64,000 nucleotides of DNA from Rhodobiaceae bacterium (lineage in GTDB: Bacteria > Pseudomonadota > Alphaproteobacteria > Rhizobiales > TMED25). The stretch covers positions 62,001-126,000 of the forward strand of contig JABIEF010000073.1 in assembly GCA_018651345.1 (NCBI GenBank). Reading direction: 5' to 3'. The stretch's first letter is position 1. Each line of letters opens with the position of its first letter. A program made the position numbers and the translations under genes. The notes beneath the pieces were generated by a model. The model was not told the DNA's origin. It ran no database searches and saw nothing but the letters and a program-made list of their open reading frames with translations. Positions 1 to 9,541 of this stretch are shown in pieces.

Positions 1-2
1 AG

Positions 3-815
3 TCCGTCAAGTATGCTATCGCAGAAGACCTAGGTCAAATAGGCGACTTAACAAGCAACTATCTTATTAGCAAAGATCAAGAGAATGAATGGGTAATTAC
101 GTCCAATCAAAATGGAATAGTTGCAGGAATAAACTGCGCTGAATATGCATTCAGTTTTATTGACAAAGATATATGTTTCAATGCTTTTATTGATGACGGA
201 GAAAAAGTTATAACAGATACTAAAATAGCATCAATATCTGGAAGAAGTTTATCTATTTTAACGGCGGAAAGAACTGCCTTAAATTTTATAGGACACTTAT
301 CAGGAATTGCTAGCGAAACAAATAAATATGTTGAATTGACAAAACATACAAAGGCCAAAGTTGTCTCAACAAGAAAAACAACTCCAGGAATAAGGGCATT
401 AGAAAAGTATGCCATACGTTGTGGTGGAGGATTTAATCATAGATTAGGCTTAGATTATGCAATTTTAATTAAAGATAATCATATCGAAGCAGTAGGTAGC
501 GTAAAAGAAGCCTTAAAATTAGCAAAACAAAAAGCTAGTCATTTAATGTCTATTGAAATTGAAGTTGATACTATCGAACAATTAGAGGAAGCACTAATGT
601 GTGATGCAAAGATAATACTTTTAGACAATATGACAATTGATAACTTAAAAGCTGCAGTTAAAATGAATAATGGGCGGGCTATCTTAGAGGCATCAGGTAA
701 TATAAACGAAAATAATGTATTAGAAGTTGCAGAAACAGGTGTCGATATAATATCAATTGGAAGATTAACTCATTCTTCGCCTTCATTAGACATAAGTTTA
801 CACTGTAGCAGATAA
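3..815 (+). CDS. nadC: Nicotinate-nucleotide pyrophosphorylase (carboxylating), 5' end truncated by window
   Basis: The reading frame is open from the window start (VKYAIAEDLGQIGDLTS...LTAERTALNFIGHLSGIA...KVVSTRKTTPGIRALEKYAIRCGGGFNHRLGLDYAILIKDNHI), typical of QPRTase. The tracked ORF at 336 is only an internal Met. Confidence 0.95.
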   Translation, partial: SVKYAIAEDLGQIGDLTSNYLISKDQENEWVITSNQNGIVAGINCAEYAFSFIDKDICFNAFIDDGEKVITDTKIASISGRSLSILTAERTALNFIGHLSGIASETNKYVELTKHTKAKVVSTRKTTPGIRALEKYAIRCGGGFNHRLGLDYAILIKDNHIEAVGSVKEALKLAKQKASHLMSIEIEVDTIEQLEEALMCDAKIILLDNMTIDNLKAAVKMNNGRAILEASGNINENNVLEVAETGVDIISIGRLTHSSPSLDISLHCSR

Positions 816-817
816 AT

Positions 818-3505
818 TTATTTATTCTTTATCATTATCTCTGCTTGCGCTGCTGAAAGTCTTGCAATTGGAACTCTATAAGGAGAACATGAAACATAAT
901 TCAATTTACTCTCAGCGCAAAATTCAATAGAATTCGGATCCCCTCCATGTTCGCCACAAATGCCTAATTTTATAGAATTATTTTTTGCCCTACCTCTTTC
1001 AACTGCAATTTCTATTAACTCGCCGACTCCCTCTCTGTCGATGGATACAAATGGATCTCTTTCAAAAATACCATTTGAAATATAGGAGTCCAAAAATCTT
1101 GAAGAGTCATCTCTACTAATCCCGTATGTAGTTTGAGTAAGATCATTTGTTCCAAATGAAAAGAAATCTGCAACTTCAGCTATCTCAGCAGCTTTCAAAG
1201 CCGCCCTTGGCAACTCAATCATAGTTCCAACTGTATAGTGTAATTTTAATTGGTATTCATTTTCTATTTCCCTAGCAACACCATCAATCAGATGCTTAAC
1301 AATCTCTAATTCTCTTCTTGAGGCAACTAAAGGCACCATAATTTCAGGTTGAACTTTTTTCCCTGATTTTTTATTAATTTCAACACAAGCCTCAAAGATT
1401 GCCTTTGCCTGCATCTCAGGTATTTCTGGGTATGTTATTGCCAATCTACATCCTCTATGCCCTAACATTGGATTAGATTCAGACAGCTCTTCAATTCTTA
1501 TTCTTAATGTGGTAGAATCAACACCTAATGCAGTTGCTACTAAATCTATATCTTTCTGTGTATGTGGTAAAAATTCGTGCAACGGAGGATCTAGGAGGCG
1601 AATGGTCACTGGCAATTCATCCATAACCTCAAAAAGATCTAAAAAATCTTTCTTTTGCATGGGCAAAATCTTTAACAAAGCTTTCTTTCTACCCTCTACA
1701 TTATCAGCTAAAATCATTTCACGTACTGCATTTATCCTTCCTTCTTCAAAAAACATATGCTCAGTCCTACACAACCCTATTCCTTCAGCACCAAAACTTC
1801 TTGCTACCTCAGCATCAATCTTTGTTTCAGCATTAGCTCTTACTCTAAGCTTCCTAAACTTATCTGCCCATTTCATTAGTTGAGAAAAGTCTCCTGATAG
1901 CTCAGGATCCTTCATTTTTACCTCACCTGAAATTATTTGGCCACTTGAACCATCTATTGTTATTATATCACCGACCGTGAACTTGAGATCACCAATTATC
2001 AATATTTTGTTTACATAATCAATTCTAAGCGACCCTGCACCAGAAATACATGGGCGTCCCATTCCACGGGCAACAACTGCTGCATGACTTGTCATACCAC
2101 CTCTGGTTGTTAATATTCCTTCAGCAGCATGCATCCCATGAATATCCTCAGGACTTGTTTCAATTCTAGTTAAAATCACTTTTTTTCCATCGTTTGCTAA
2201 TTTTTCAGCTTCATCTGCGCTAAAAACAATCTCACCAGAGGCAGCGCCTGGTGAAGCGGGGAGACCGGTAGCCACTACATTCAGCTCTACATCTTTATCA
2301 ATGGTTGGATGAAGCAATTGATCTAACTCGTTAGGATTTATTCTAGATACAGCTTCTTCTTCAGAAATCAAACCTTCTTTAACAAAATCTACAGCAATCT
2401 TTATTGCAGCTTTGGTTGTTCTCTTGCCCGATCTAGTTTGAAGCATCCATAAACGGCCTTCTTGAATAGTAAATTCAATATCTTGCATATCGCAGTAATG
2501 GCTTTCTAAATTGTCTGCAACTTCTTTTAGTTCCTTAAACACGTCTGGCATCAATTTTTCTAGTGATATATCTTCAGAACCCGATTCAATTCTAGATAGC
2601 TCTGAAATATTTTGCGGTGTTCTAATCCCCGCCACAACATCTTCGCCCTGAGCATTAACAAGAAACTCTCCATAAAATTCTTTATTTCCATTCGATGGAT
2701 TGCGAGTAAATGCGACGCCTGTTGCACTATTATCATCTAAATTACCATATACCATAGCCTGCACATTAACAGCTGTACCCCAATGATCCGGTATATCATT
2801 TAATTTCCTATAAGTTTTTGCTCTATTATTCTGCCAAGAACCAAAAACTGCTGATATCGATCCCCATAATTGTATATTAACATCTTGCGGAAAAGGCTCA
2901 CCATGCTCTTCTAATAATTGTTTTTTATATTCGCCTACAATACTCTTCCAATCTGTATCGTTTAAATCAGTATCAAGGATATAATTATTATCACTCTTGT
3001 AATCTTCAAGAATATCCTCAAAAATATGATGCTCTACCCCTAAAACTACATTCGAATACATCTGTATAAATCTACGATAAGAATCATATGCAAATCTTGC
3101 ATCTCCAGATTTTTTTGCCAATGCTTCGACTGTAATATCATTTAATCCTAGATTTAATACTGTATCTAACATACCTGGCATAGATGATCTCGCACCAGAT
3201 CTTACAGAAACTAATAAAGGATTTTGGTCACTTCCAAATTTTGAATCAACTATATCTTCAATTTCCTTAATCGCATTATTAACTTGATCATTTAATTCAT
3301 CTGGTAAATTAGAATTATTTTCATAATACGAAGTACAGACTTCAGTTGTAATAGTAAAACCTGGAGGAACAGGAAGCTTTAAAGAACACATTTCAGCTAA
3401 ATTAGCCCCCTTACCACCCAATAAATTACGCATTGAAGTGTTGCCTTCTGTATTCTTTCCACCAAAAGTATATACCCATTTAGTCATTTGTTTAAAATCC
3501 TTCAT
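818..3505 (-). CDS. ppdK: Pyruvate, phosphate dikinase
   Basis: 895 aa; GGKGANLAEM, LTTRGGMTSHAAVVARGMGRPCISG phospho-His region, and C-terminal PEP-binding domain (SFGTNDLTQTTYGISRDD). Confidence 0.97.
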   Translation of the reverse strand: MKDFKQMTKWVYTFGGKNTEGNTSMRNLLGGKGANLAEMCSLKLPVPPGFTITTEVCTSYYENNSNLPDELNDQVNNAIKEIEDIVDSKFGSDQNPLLVSVRSGARSSMPGMLDTVLNLGLNDITVEALAKKSGDARFAYDSYRRFIQMYSNVVLGVEHHIFEDILEDYKSDNNYILDTDLNDTDWKSIVGEYKKQLLEEHGEPFPQDVNIQLWGSISAVFGSWQNNRAKTYRKLNDIPDHWGTAVNVQAMVYGNLDDNSATGVAFTRNPSNGNKEFYGEFLVNAQGEDVVAGIRTPQNISELSRIESGSEDISLEKLMPDVFKELKEVADNLESHYCDMQDIEFTIQEGRLWMLQTRSGKRTTKAAIKIAVDFVKEGLISEEEAVSRINPNELDQLLHPTIDKDVELNVVATGLPASPGAASGEIVFSADEAEKLANDGKKVILTRIETSPEDIHGMHAAEGILTTRGGMTSHAAVVARGMGRPCISGAGSLRIDYVNKILIIGDLKFTVGDIITIDGSSGQIISGEVKMKDPELSGDFSQLMKWADKFRKLRVRANAETKIDAEVARSFGAEGIGLCRTEHMFFEEGRINAVREMILADNVEGRKKALLKILPMQKKDFLDLFEVMDELPVTIRLLDPPLHEFLPHTQKDIDLVATALGVDSTTLRIRIEELSESNPMLGHRGCRLAITYPEIPEMQAKAIFEACVEINKKSGKKVQPEIMVPLVASRRELEIVKHLIDGVAREIENEYQLKLHYTVGTMIELPRAALKAAEIAEVADFFSFGTNDLTQTTYGISRDDSSRFLDSYISNGIFERDPFVSIDREGVGELIEIAVERGRAKNNSIKLGICGEHGGDPNSIEFCAESKLNYVSCSPYRVPIARLSAAQAEIMIKNK

Positions 3506-3529
3506 TATTTAAAGTAAAGAAGCAATACA

Positions 3530-5617
3530 CTAAAAATCTATTACAGAAAAATCTGCTATTTTTTGTGTAAAAGAACGAATTCCTGCTAATAATTTTAATC
3601 TATTATCTTTTGTTTCTTTTTTATCCACATTAACTATTACAGAGTCGAAGAAGTTATTTATTGGTTTCGTAAAAGCTAACAATAAGTCCTCGTAGATTTT
3701 TTTATCCCCCTTTTTATACACAGAAATATCAATATGGGAAAGTTTCGTTAATACATTATACAATTCTTTTTCTTCATTAAATTCAAAAAAAGATTCGTTT
3801 ATAATACTATCAGATGCAGAGTAATCATTCTTCCTTTCCTCAGCTTGTAGTATATTATGTACTCTTTTAATGGCTTTAACGAAGTCTATGCCTTCAATTG
3901 ATTTAATAAAATTATTTAGTAATTTTATTTTTTCTGATAATAAATATAAATCATCTACTTCTTGCGCATTAATCGTAGCATCTATAACTTCTTTTCCGAT
4001 ACCATATTCTCGCATATATGTACGCAATCTATCTAACAAAAAATCTATTAAATCAGCACATATATCGTTACAATTAATATCTATTTCATCAGACAAAATA
4101 TCTTGAGATTTATTTATAATTTGACGTATTGGAACCTCTATCTGACTTTCTATTATAATTCTAATTATACCATTTGCAGATCTTCTTAAAGCAAATGGAT
4201 CTTTAGACCCAGTAGGTTTCTCGTTAATAGTCCAGAAACTAACCAACATATCTATCTTCTCGGCCAAAGCTATGCTTATAGAGACAGAAGAAATTGGCAA
4301 TAAATCACCACTACCAACAGGCAAATAATGCTCTCTAATTGCATCAGCAACAATACTATCTTCACCTTGTTCAATAGCATAATATCGACCAATAGTTCCC
4401 TGGAGTTCTGGAAACTCAGAAACCATACCAGTTTGGAGATCTGCCTTCGATAAATAAGCAGCTCTAGAAACTAATTCTACATTGGCACCAACAAATCCTG
4501 CTATCAGCATTGATATATTCTTTATTCTAATAACTCTATTATACAATGTTCCTAATTTCTCATGAAATACAACTTCTTGCAATCCTTGAACCCTATTTTC
4601 AAGTTTGGTTGAAAGATCCTCCTCCCAGAAATACAAAGCGTCATAGAGTCGTGCACTTAGAACTCTCTGATTACCATTAATTATTGATTTTCCTAGATCT
4701 TGTGAATCAATATTTGATACAACTAAAAAATTGTTTGTCATTTCATTTGTTTTTTTATCAAAAACAGAAAAATATTTTTGATGATTTCTCATAGAGGTTA
4801 TCAATACCTCCTCTGGCAGCATTAGAAATTTGACATCAAAGCTTCCCAATAAAACAACTGGCCATTCAACTAGTCCTGCAACCTCATTCAAAAGAGTTTC
4901 ATCTTCGTGAATTATAAGATTTCTATCTGCCATAATCAATGAAGCTTGCTTATTAATTTTGTTTTTCCTCTCAATAATATCAACGTCCACATAACTGCTC
5001 TTTAAAGACTTATGATACTGATCAATGGTATGTATCTCTATGGAATTATTTGCCATAAATCTATGGCCAAAGGTAATATTAGTTGCCTTCATATTATCAA
5101 TTTTAAAATCTAAAATAGTTGTTCTGTCTTTAAAAATTAATATTCCTAAAATATTCTTTAGAGGTCTCACCCATCTCAAATCTCCATTTCCCCACTTCAT
5201 TGACTTTGGCCAAGGGAAATTTTGTATTATATCAGGCATAATCTGAGAGATAATTTTATCTGCATCTCTTTTAGGTATTTTTCTATGAAAAGAATATCTA
5301 CTTCCTTTCGTTCCAGACTTTATTTCACATTGATCTACCGTAGATAGATTATTTGAATCTAAAAAACCCTTAATAGCAGTTTCCGGAGCATCTGTTCTAG
5401 GTCCAAGTTTTTCTTCTAGGGTTTCTTTGCTAAATGCATCCACATTACGCAAAATAAGAACAAGTCTGCGTGCGGAATAATATGTATGCGGACTGTCAAA
5501 GCTCAAGCCATTTTCTTTTATTTTATTAGACACTAACTTTAACAGGTTGTCTGCTGCTGGGGCTTGCATCCGAGCTGGAATTTCCTCTGATAGCAATTCA
5601 ATTAAAAGATCTGGCAT
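3530..5617 (-). CDS. glyS: Glycyl-tRNA synthetase beta subunit
   Basis: N-terminal LLIELLSEEIPARMQ, WPKSMKWG, RWVRPL; lies directly downstream of glyQ. Confidence 0.96.
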   Translation of the reverse strand: MPDLLIELLSEEIPARMQAPAADNLLKLVSNKIKENGLSFDSPHTYYSARRLVLILRNVDAFSKETLEEKLGPRTDAPETAIKGFLDSNNLSTVDQCEIKSGTKGSRYSFHRKIPKRDADKIISQIMPDIIQNFPWPKSMKWGNGDLRWVRPLKNILGILIFKDRTTILDFKIDNMKATNITFGHRFMANNSIEIHTIDQYHKSLKSSYVDVDIIERKNKINKQASLIMADRNLIIHEDETLLNEVAGLVEWPVVLLGSFDVKFLMLPEEVLITSMRNHQKYFSVFDKKTNEMTNNFLVVSNIDSQDLGKSIINGNQRVLSARLYDALYFWEEDLSTKLENRVQGLQEVVFHEKLGTLYNRVIRIKNISMLIAGFVGANVELVSRAAYLSKADLQTGMVSEFPELQGTIGRYYAIEQGEDSIVADAIREHYLPVGSGDLLPISSVSISIALAEKIDMLVSFWTINEKPTGSKDPFALRRSANGIIRIIIESQIEVPIRQIINKSQDILSDEIDINCNDICADLIDFLLDRLRTYMREYGIGKEVIDATINAQEVDDLYLLSEKIKLLNNFIKSIEGIDFVKAIKRVHNILQAEERKNDYSASDSIINESFFEFNEEKELYNVLTKLSHIDISVYKKGDKKIYEDLLLAFTKPINNFFDSVIVNVDKKETKDNRLKLLAGIRSFTQKIADFSVIDF

Positions 5618-5666
5618 TTAAATTAACATTCCTTTGTTATAAATAATCTAATTATATTACCCGTTA

Positions 5667-6560
5667 TTACTTATTCATAAGCCAAGCATCGGCTGATGAT
5701 TTGGCTAAATTTCTTACTCTAAAGATATAGGATTGTCTTTCTGTAACAGATATGACCCCCCTTGCGTCTAATATATTGAATAAATGTGAAGCCTTAATAC
5801 ATTGATCATAGGCAGGTAAAGCTAACCCAATTGATGCCAACCGTAAACCTTCATCTTCACAATCTTTAAATTGTCTGAATATGTAATCAGTATTAGCCTC
5901 TTTAAAATTATAGTAAGAGAACTCCTTTTCAGACCTTTTAAAAACATCCCCATAAGTAATCTTATTTTCATCTTGTAGTCCGTTATAATTTAAATCATAG
6001 ACATTATCTACTTCTTGAACGTACATAGCTAATCGTTCGAGTCCATATGTTAATTCTCCAGGTATTGGATTACATTCATACCCACATACTTGCTGAAAAT
6101 AAGTAAATTGAGATACTTCCATTCCATCACACCAAACTTCCCATCCTAAGCCCCAAGCGCCCAATGTTGGGCTCTCCCAATCATCTTCAACAAACCTAAT
6201 ATCATGTAAGTCCTTACTAATGCCTATCTGATTTAAGCTCTCTAAATACAAATCTTGTATGTTATCTGGAGACGGTTTTAATATCACTTGGAATTGGTAA
6301 TAATGCTGCATTCTATTTGGATTTTCACCGTACCTGCCATCAGATGGCCTTCTTGATGGTTGCACGTAAGCAGCATTCCAGGGGTCAGGACCCAAAGCCC
6401 TTAATATCGTCGAAGGATGGAAAGTGCCAGCACCAACCTCCATATCATAAGGCTGAAGTATAGTGCAACCAACACTTGCCCAATAATTTTGTAATGTTAA
6501 AATTAGACCCTGAAAAGAATTTTTTGGATCCAATGAACTTTTGCCATCTATATTACTCAT
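5667..6560 (-). CDS. glyQ: Glycyl-tRNA synthetase alpha subunit
   Basis: [78 protein letters not shown]. Confidence 0.97.
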   Translation of the reverse strand: MSNIDGKSSLDPKNSFQGLILTLQNYWASVGCTILQPYDMEVGAGTFHPSTILRALGPDPWNAAYVQPSRRPSDGRYGENPNRMQHYYQFQVILKPSPDNIQDLYLESLNQIGISKDLHDIRFVEDDWESPTLGAWGLGWEVWCDGMEVSQFTYFQQVCGYECNPIPGELTYGLERLAMYVQEVDNVYDLNYNGLQDENKITYGDVFKRSEKEFSYYNFKEANTDYIFRQFKDCEDEGLRLASIGLALPAYDQCIKASHLFNILDARGVISVTERQSYIFRVRNLAKSSADAWLMNK

Positions 6561-6671
6561 AATGCTTAAAACTTTTTTATTAATTAAGATTTTTATATTA
6601 TCCTATTATCTCCAAATACTAATCAGATATCGAATACAACCATAATATAAAAAATTAAAAAAATACTTAAA

Positions 6672-7481
6672 TTATTTAACTATAATATAATTTGATTTTG
6701 ATAAATCAATAGTTGCTCCATTTCTTAACACATATTCAGCTTGTTTTGTATAAGAACCATCATTGTCGTGTAAAATTAATGGTGGCAATAATTTTAACTC
6801 AGATCTACTGCCTTTTTTTGCTTGAACAATTACCCTTGAGGCGTTAGATGTGATTTTTGGCATTATTGGTAGAATATTTATTTCGCCAAAAGATTTATTT
6901 AGTGCAATTAACAGCTCATCCAAAGCAGACATCCTGTTAATTATTGTAATTGTACCTTTTTCGACCAAAATTTTAGAAAGTTTATGGATCCAAATTGTAG
7001 AAGTGCCTTTGGACGAAACTTTAGCTATTTGATTTTTATAATTAGATGGCAATTGTACTCTACCACTTTCATAATACGGCGGGTTCATTAATACATGATC
7101 GAATGGAAAAGGGAGGTTTAATTTTTTAATTGATTTAGAGCTTAAATCTGAAATATCCATTTTTACAAAATTTGATATCTTTTCTAAATTATTAAATTTT
7201 GAATTATAGTTAGCATAAGAAATATTCATTTCATCCAAATCGATACCACAAATATTTATATTAGAAACTCTTGTCGCCACAGCTAAAGCGGCCGCCCCGT
7301 TGCCGGTTCCTGCATCCAAAATATTATCACTTTTCTTTGCAGGTACCGCGGCAGCTAGTAACATGGTATCAGAAGTAACTCTCGCACCTTCAGTTGATTG
7401 TTTTAGAAGTAATCGCCCACCTAAAAATTCATCCGTAGAGTGTGTTGCCTTTATATTTATTCCTTTATTCATAAAATCCAA
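6672..7481 (-). CDS. tRNA1(Val) adenine-N6 methyltransferase-like SAM-dependent methyltransferase
   Basis: DAGTGNGAAALAVATRV SAM motif; HVLMNPPYYESG (NPPY motif) as in TrmN6/YfiC family. Confidence 0.8.
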   Translation of the reverse strand: MDFMNKGINIKATHSTDEFLGGRLLLKQSTEGARVTSDTMLLAAAVPAKKSDNILDAGTGNGAAALAVATRVSNINICGIDLDEMNISYANYNSKFNNLEKISNFVKMDISDLSSKSIKKLNLPFPFDHVLMNPPYYESGRVQLPSNYKNQIAKVSSKGTSTIWIHKLSKILVEKGTITIINRMSALDELLIALNKSFGEINILPIMPKITSNASRVIVQAKKGSRSELKLLPPLILHDNDGSYTKQAEYVLRNGATIDLSKSNYIIVK

Positions 7482-7572
7482 TTACAAAATTCATTAATTT
7501 AAGCTATACAAAGAAATATAAAAAAAAATTTAAACATTAATAAAAAAATATATTATAATTAAAGTAAATAAA

Positions 7573-8613
7573 ATGCAAAATACTTCTATAAATAATATGA
7601 TAATTCCAGCTAATATAAAAAAAGAACCGTCAAATAACAGTGGCATTAATTCCTTAATAGAATTAACAGCAACTGATATGGAAAAAGTAAATTCTTTAAT
7701 TATAAGCCAAACAATATCTAAGACGGATATGATTCCTAAAATTTCTAGATATCTAATAACAGCAGGTGGAAAAAGATTAAGACCCATGTTAACAATCGCA
7801 TCTAGTATATTATGTGGCTGCAAAGATGATAATCATATTTTACTAGCTACTAGTGTTGAGTTCATGCATACGGCGACTTTATTGCATGACGATGTAGTTG
7901 ATGACAGCAGTATGAGAAGAGGAAAAATTTCTGCTAAGATGTTATGGGGTAACGAAGCAAGTGTTCTTGTTGGGGATTATATATTAGGACAAGCATTTAA
8001 AATTATGGTTGAATCAGGATCATTAAAAGCTCTTGGCACATTATCTAATGCTGCTGCTATTATTGCCCAAGGGGAAGTAATGCAATTATCTAGTGTAAAA
8101 AATATCTCTACATCTGAAGATGACTATATTAATATAATTGAATCAAAGACTGCGGCTTTATTTGCTGCAGCAACAGAAATCGGTGCGATTATTAATGACC
8201 GTCCTAAAAAAGAATGTGAAGCGTTAAGATCCTTTGGTTACAATCTCGGATTAGCATTTCAATTGACCGATGATGCTTTAGATTACAACGGTGATGTTAA
8301 AACTCTAGGAAAAGAAATTGGTGATGATTTTAATGAAGGAAAAATAACCTTACCTGTCATACTTTCTTATAAGAAATCAAATTCAGAGGAAAATAAATTC
8401 TGGAATAACGTCATGTTAAAGGAAGAAAGAACGCGAGATGACTTCATTCAGGCGATGGTAATATTACAAAAACATGATTGCATAAATGAAACTATTGAAG
8501 CAGCCAAGCATTACGCAAGCATAGCAATTAAAGCTTTGGAACTATTTCCCGATTCTGAGATAAAAAAATCTCTGATTGAAAGTGTATTGTTTTCCTATAA
8601 TCGCAATCATTAA
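7573..8613 (+). CDS. ispB: Polyprenyl (octaprenyl-type) diphosphate synthase
   Basis: Trans-prenyltransferase motifs: GGKRLRPML, LLHDDVVDDSSMRRG, FQLTDDALDYNGD. Confidence 0.88.
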   Translation: MQNTSINNMIIPANIKKEPSNNSGINSLIELTATDMEKVNSLIISQTISKTDMIPKISRYLITAGGKRLRPMLTIASSILCGCKDDNHILLATSVEFMHTATLLHDDVVDDSSMRRGKISAKMLWGNEASVLVGDYILGQAFKIMVESGSLKALGTLSNAAAIIAQGEVMQLSSVKNISTSEDDYINIIESKTAALFAAATEIGAIINDRPKKECEALRSFGYNLGLAFQLTDDALDYNGDVKTLGKEIGDDFNEGKITLPVILSYKKSNSEENKFWNNVMLKEERTRDDFIQAMVILQKHDCINETIEAAKHYASIAIKALELFPDSEIKKSLIESVLFSYNRNH

Positions 8614-8621
8614 AATTTGAA

Positions 8622-9491
8622 TCAAAATAAATTAACCTTGCGGCACCAATATTCAGGACAAGCATGGACAATGCAATCATATGCCTTGTCCAAATACTTT
8701 CGATCTTCATATAACCCAAAACAAGTGGCGCCACTTCCAGACATCCGTGAAACTATACATTTATCTGTTTTTTGAATTGCCAGCAATATTCTATCTATTT
8801 CAGGATCTAAAGAACAAGCAATATCTTGTAAATCATTCTTACCGTTGACAATAAATTCTAATAAGTCTTTCTTACTATTTGGGATAACTGTATTATTTCT
8901 ATCCGCATCTATTAAATTATTTGATTTCATCATTGAAAAAACTTTTTTAGTAGACATTTCTTTATTTGGATTAACCAATAAAGCAGAAAATTTGATATCA
9001 TTATTCAATGGCTGTATCTTTTCACCCGTACCATGCAGAAATAATAGCTTTGAAAATAAACAAGCGTTAACGTCCGATCCAATAGAATATGGAATACCAG
9101 ATTCTTTGATTTCGCTAACTCGATTATTATTAATACTACATAAACCTCTAAATATTGCAGCTGCGTCAGCAGATCCACCGCCTAAACCAGCTGCAATTGG
9201 TATATTTTTATCTAATTTATATAGATAAAAATTCGAACTAGGATAAAGACTTCTATATCCACAATCACTTTTAATAATAAGATTATCTAAGGTAGAAATA
9301 ATACCCTTAACATTACTCTTTATAAGAAGCTCAGTTTTTTGGTTTCTATAAAAATCTATTGAATCGTACAAATCAGTAAATGCAACTATACTGTTAATAT
9401 TATGAAGGCCGTTTAAACCTTTATCAAAAACATTTAAAGTTAGATTTATCTTAGCAAATGCTTTTTCTGTATGTATGATTTTATTGTTAAT
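8622..9491 (-). CDS. ispE: 4-diphosphocytidyl-2-C-methyl-D-erythritol kinase; probable non-canonical ATT start
   Basis: The ORF track begins at an internal TTG (9371). In-frame sequence upstream encodes ...IIHTEKAFAKINLTLNVFDKGLNGLHNINSIVAFTDLYDS, the conserved IspE N-terminus; IPIAAGLGGGSADAAA GHMP motif follows. The frame is open back to TAG at 9498-9500. Confidence 0.88.
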   Translation of the reverse strand: MNNKIIHTEKAFAKINLTLNVFDKGLNGLHNINSIVAFTDLYDSIDFYRNQKTELLIKSNVKGIISTLDNLIIKSDCGYRSLYPSSNFYLYKLDKNIPIAAGLGGGSADAAAIFRGLCSINNNRVSEIKESGIPYSIGSDVNACLFSKLLFLHGTGEKIQPLNNDIKFSALLVNPNKEMSTKKVFSMMKSNNLIDADRNNTVIPNSKKDLLEFIVNGKNDLQDIACSLDPEIDRILLAIQKTDKCIVSRMSGSGATCFGLYEDRKYLDKAYDCIVHACPEYWCRKVNLF

Positions 9492-9541
9492 TTTATTCTA
9501 ATTCCTTGATTTTTAAAGATTATCTAATTCTTAATTATAAA

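Noticed and set aside
1509-1883. Plus-strand ORF (124 aa) inside ppdK
   Set aside because: Antisense to a strongly conserved PPDK segment; low-complexity Ser/Lys-rich translation typical of a shadow ORF. Same reasoning for 3870-4106, 8845-9228, 53703-54110, 56544-56906, 56985-57197 and similar tracked ORFs.
7530-7823. Minus-strand hydrophobic 97-aa ORF overlapping ispB
   Set aside because: Antisense to the ispB N-terminus; apparent TM character arises from reverse-reading AT-rich codons.
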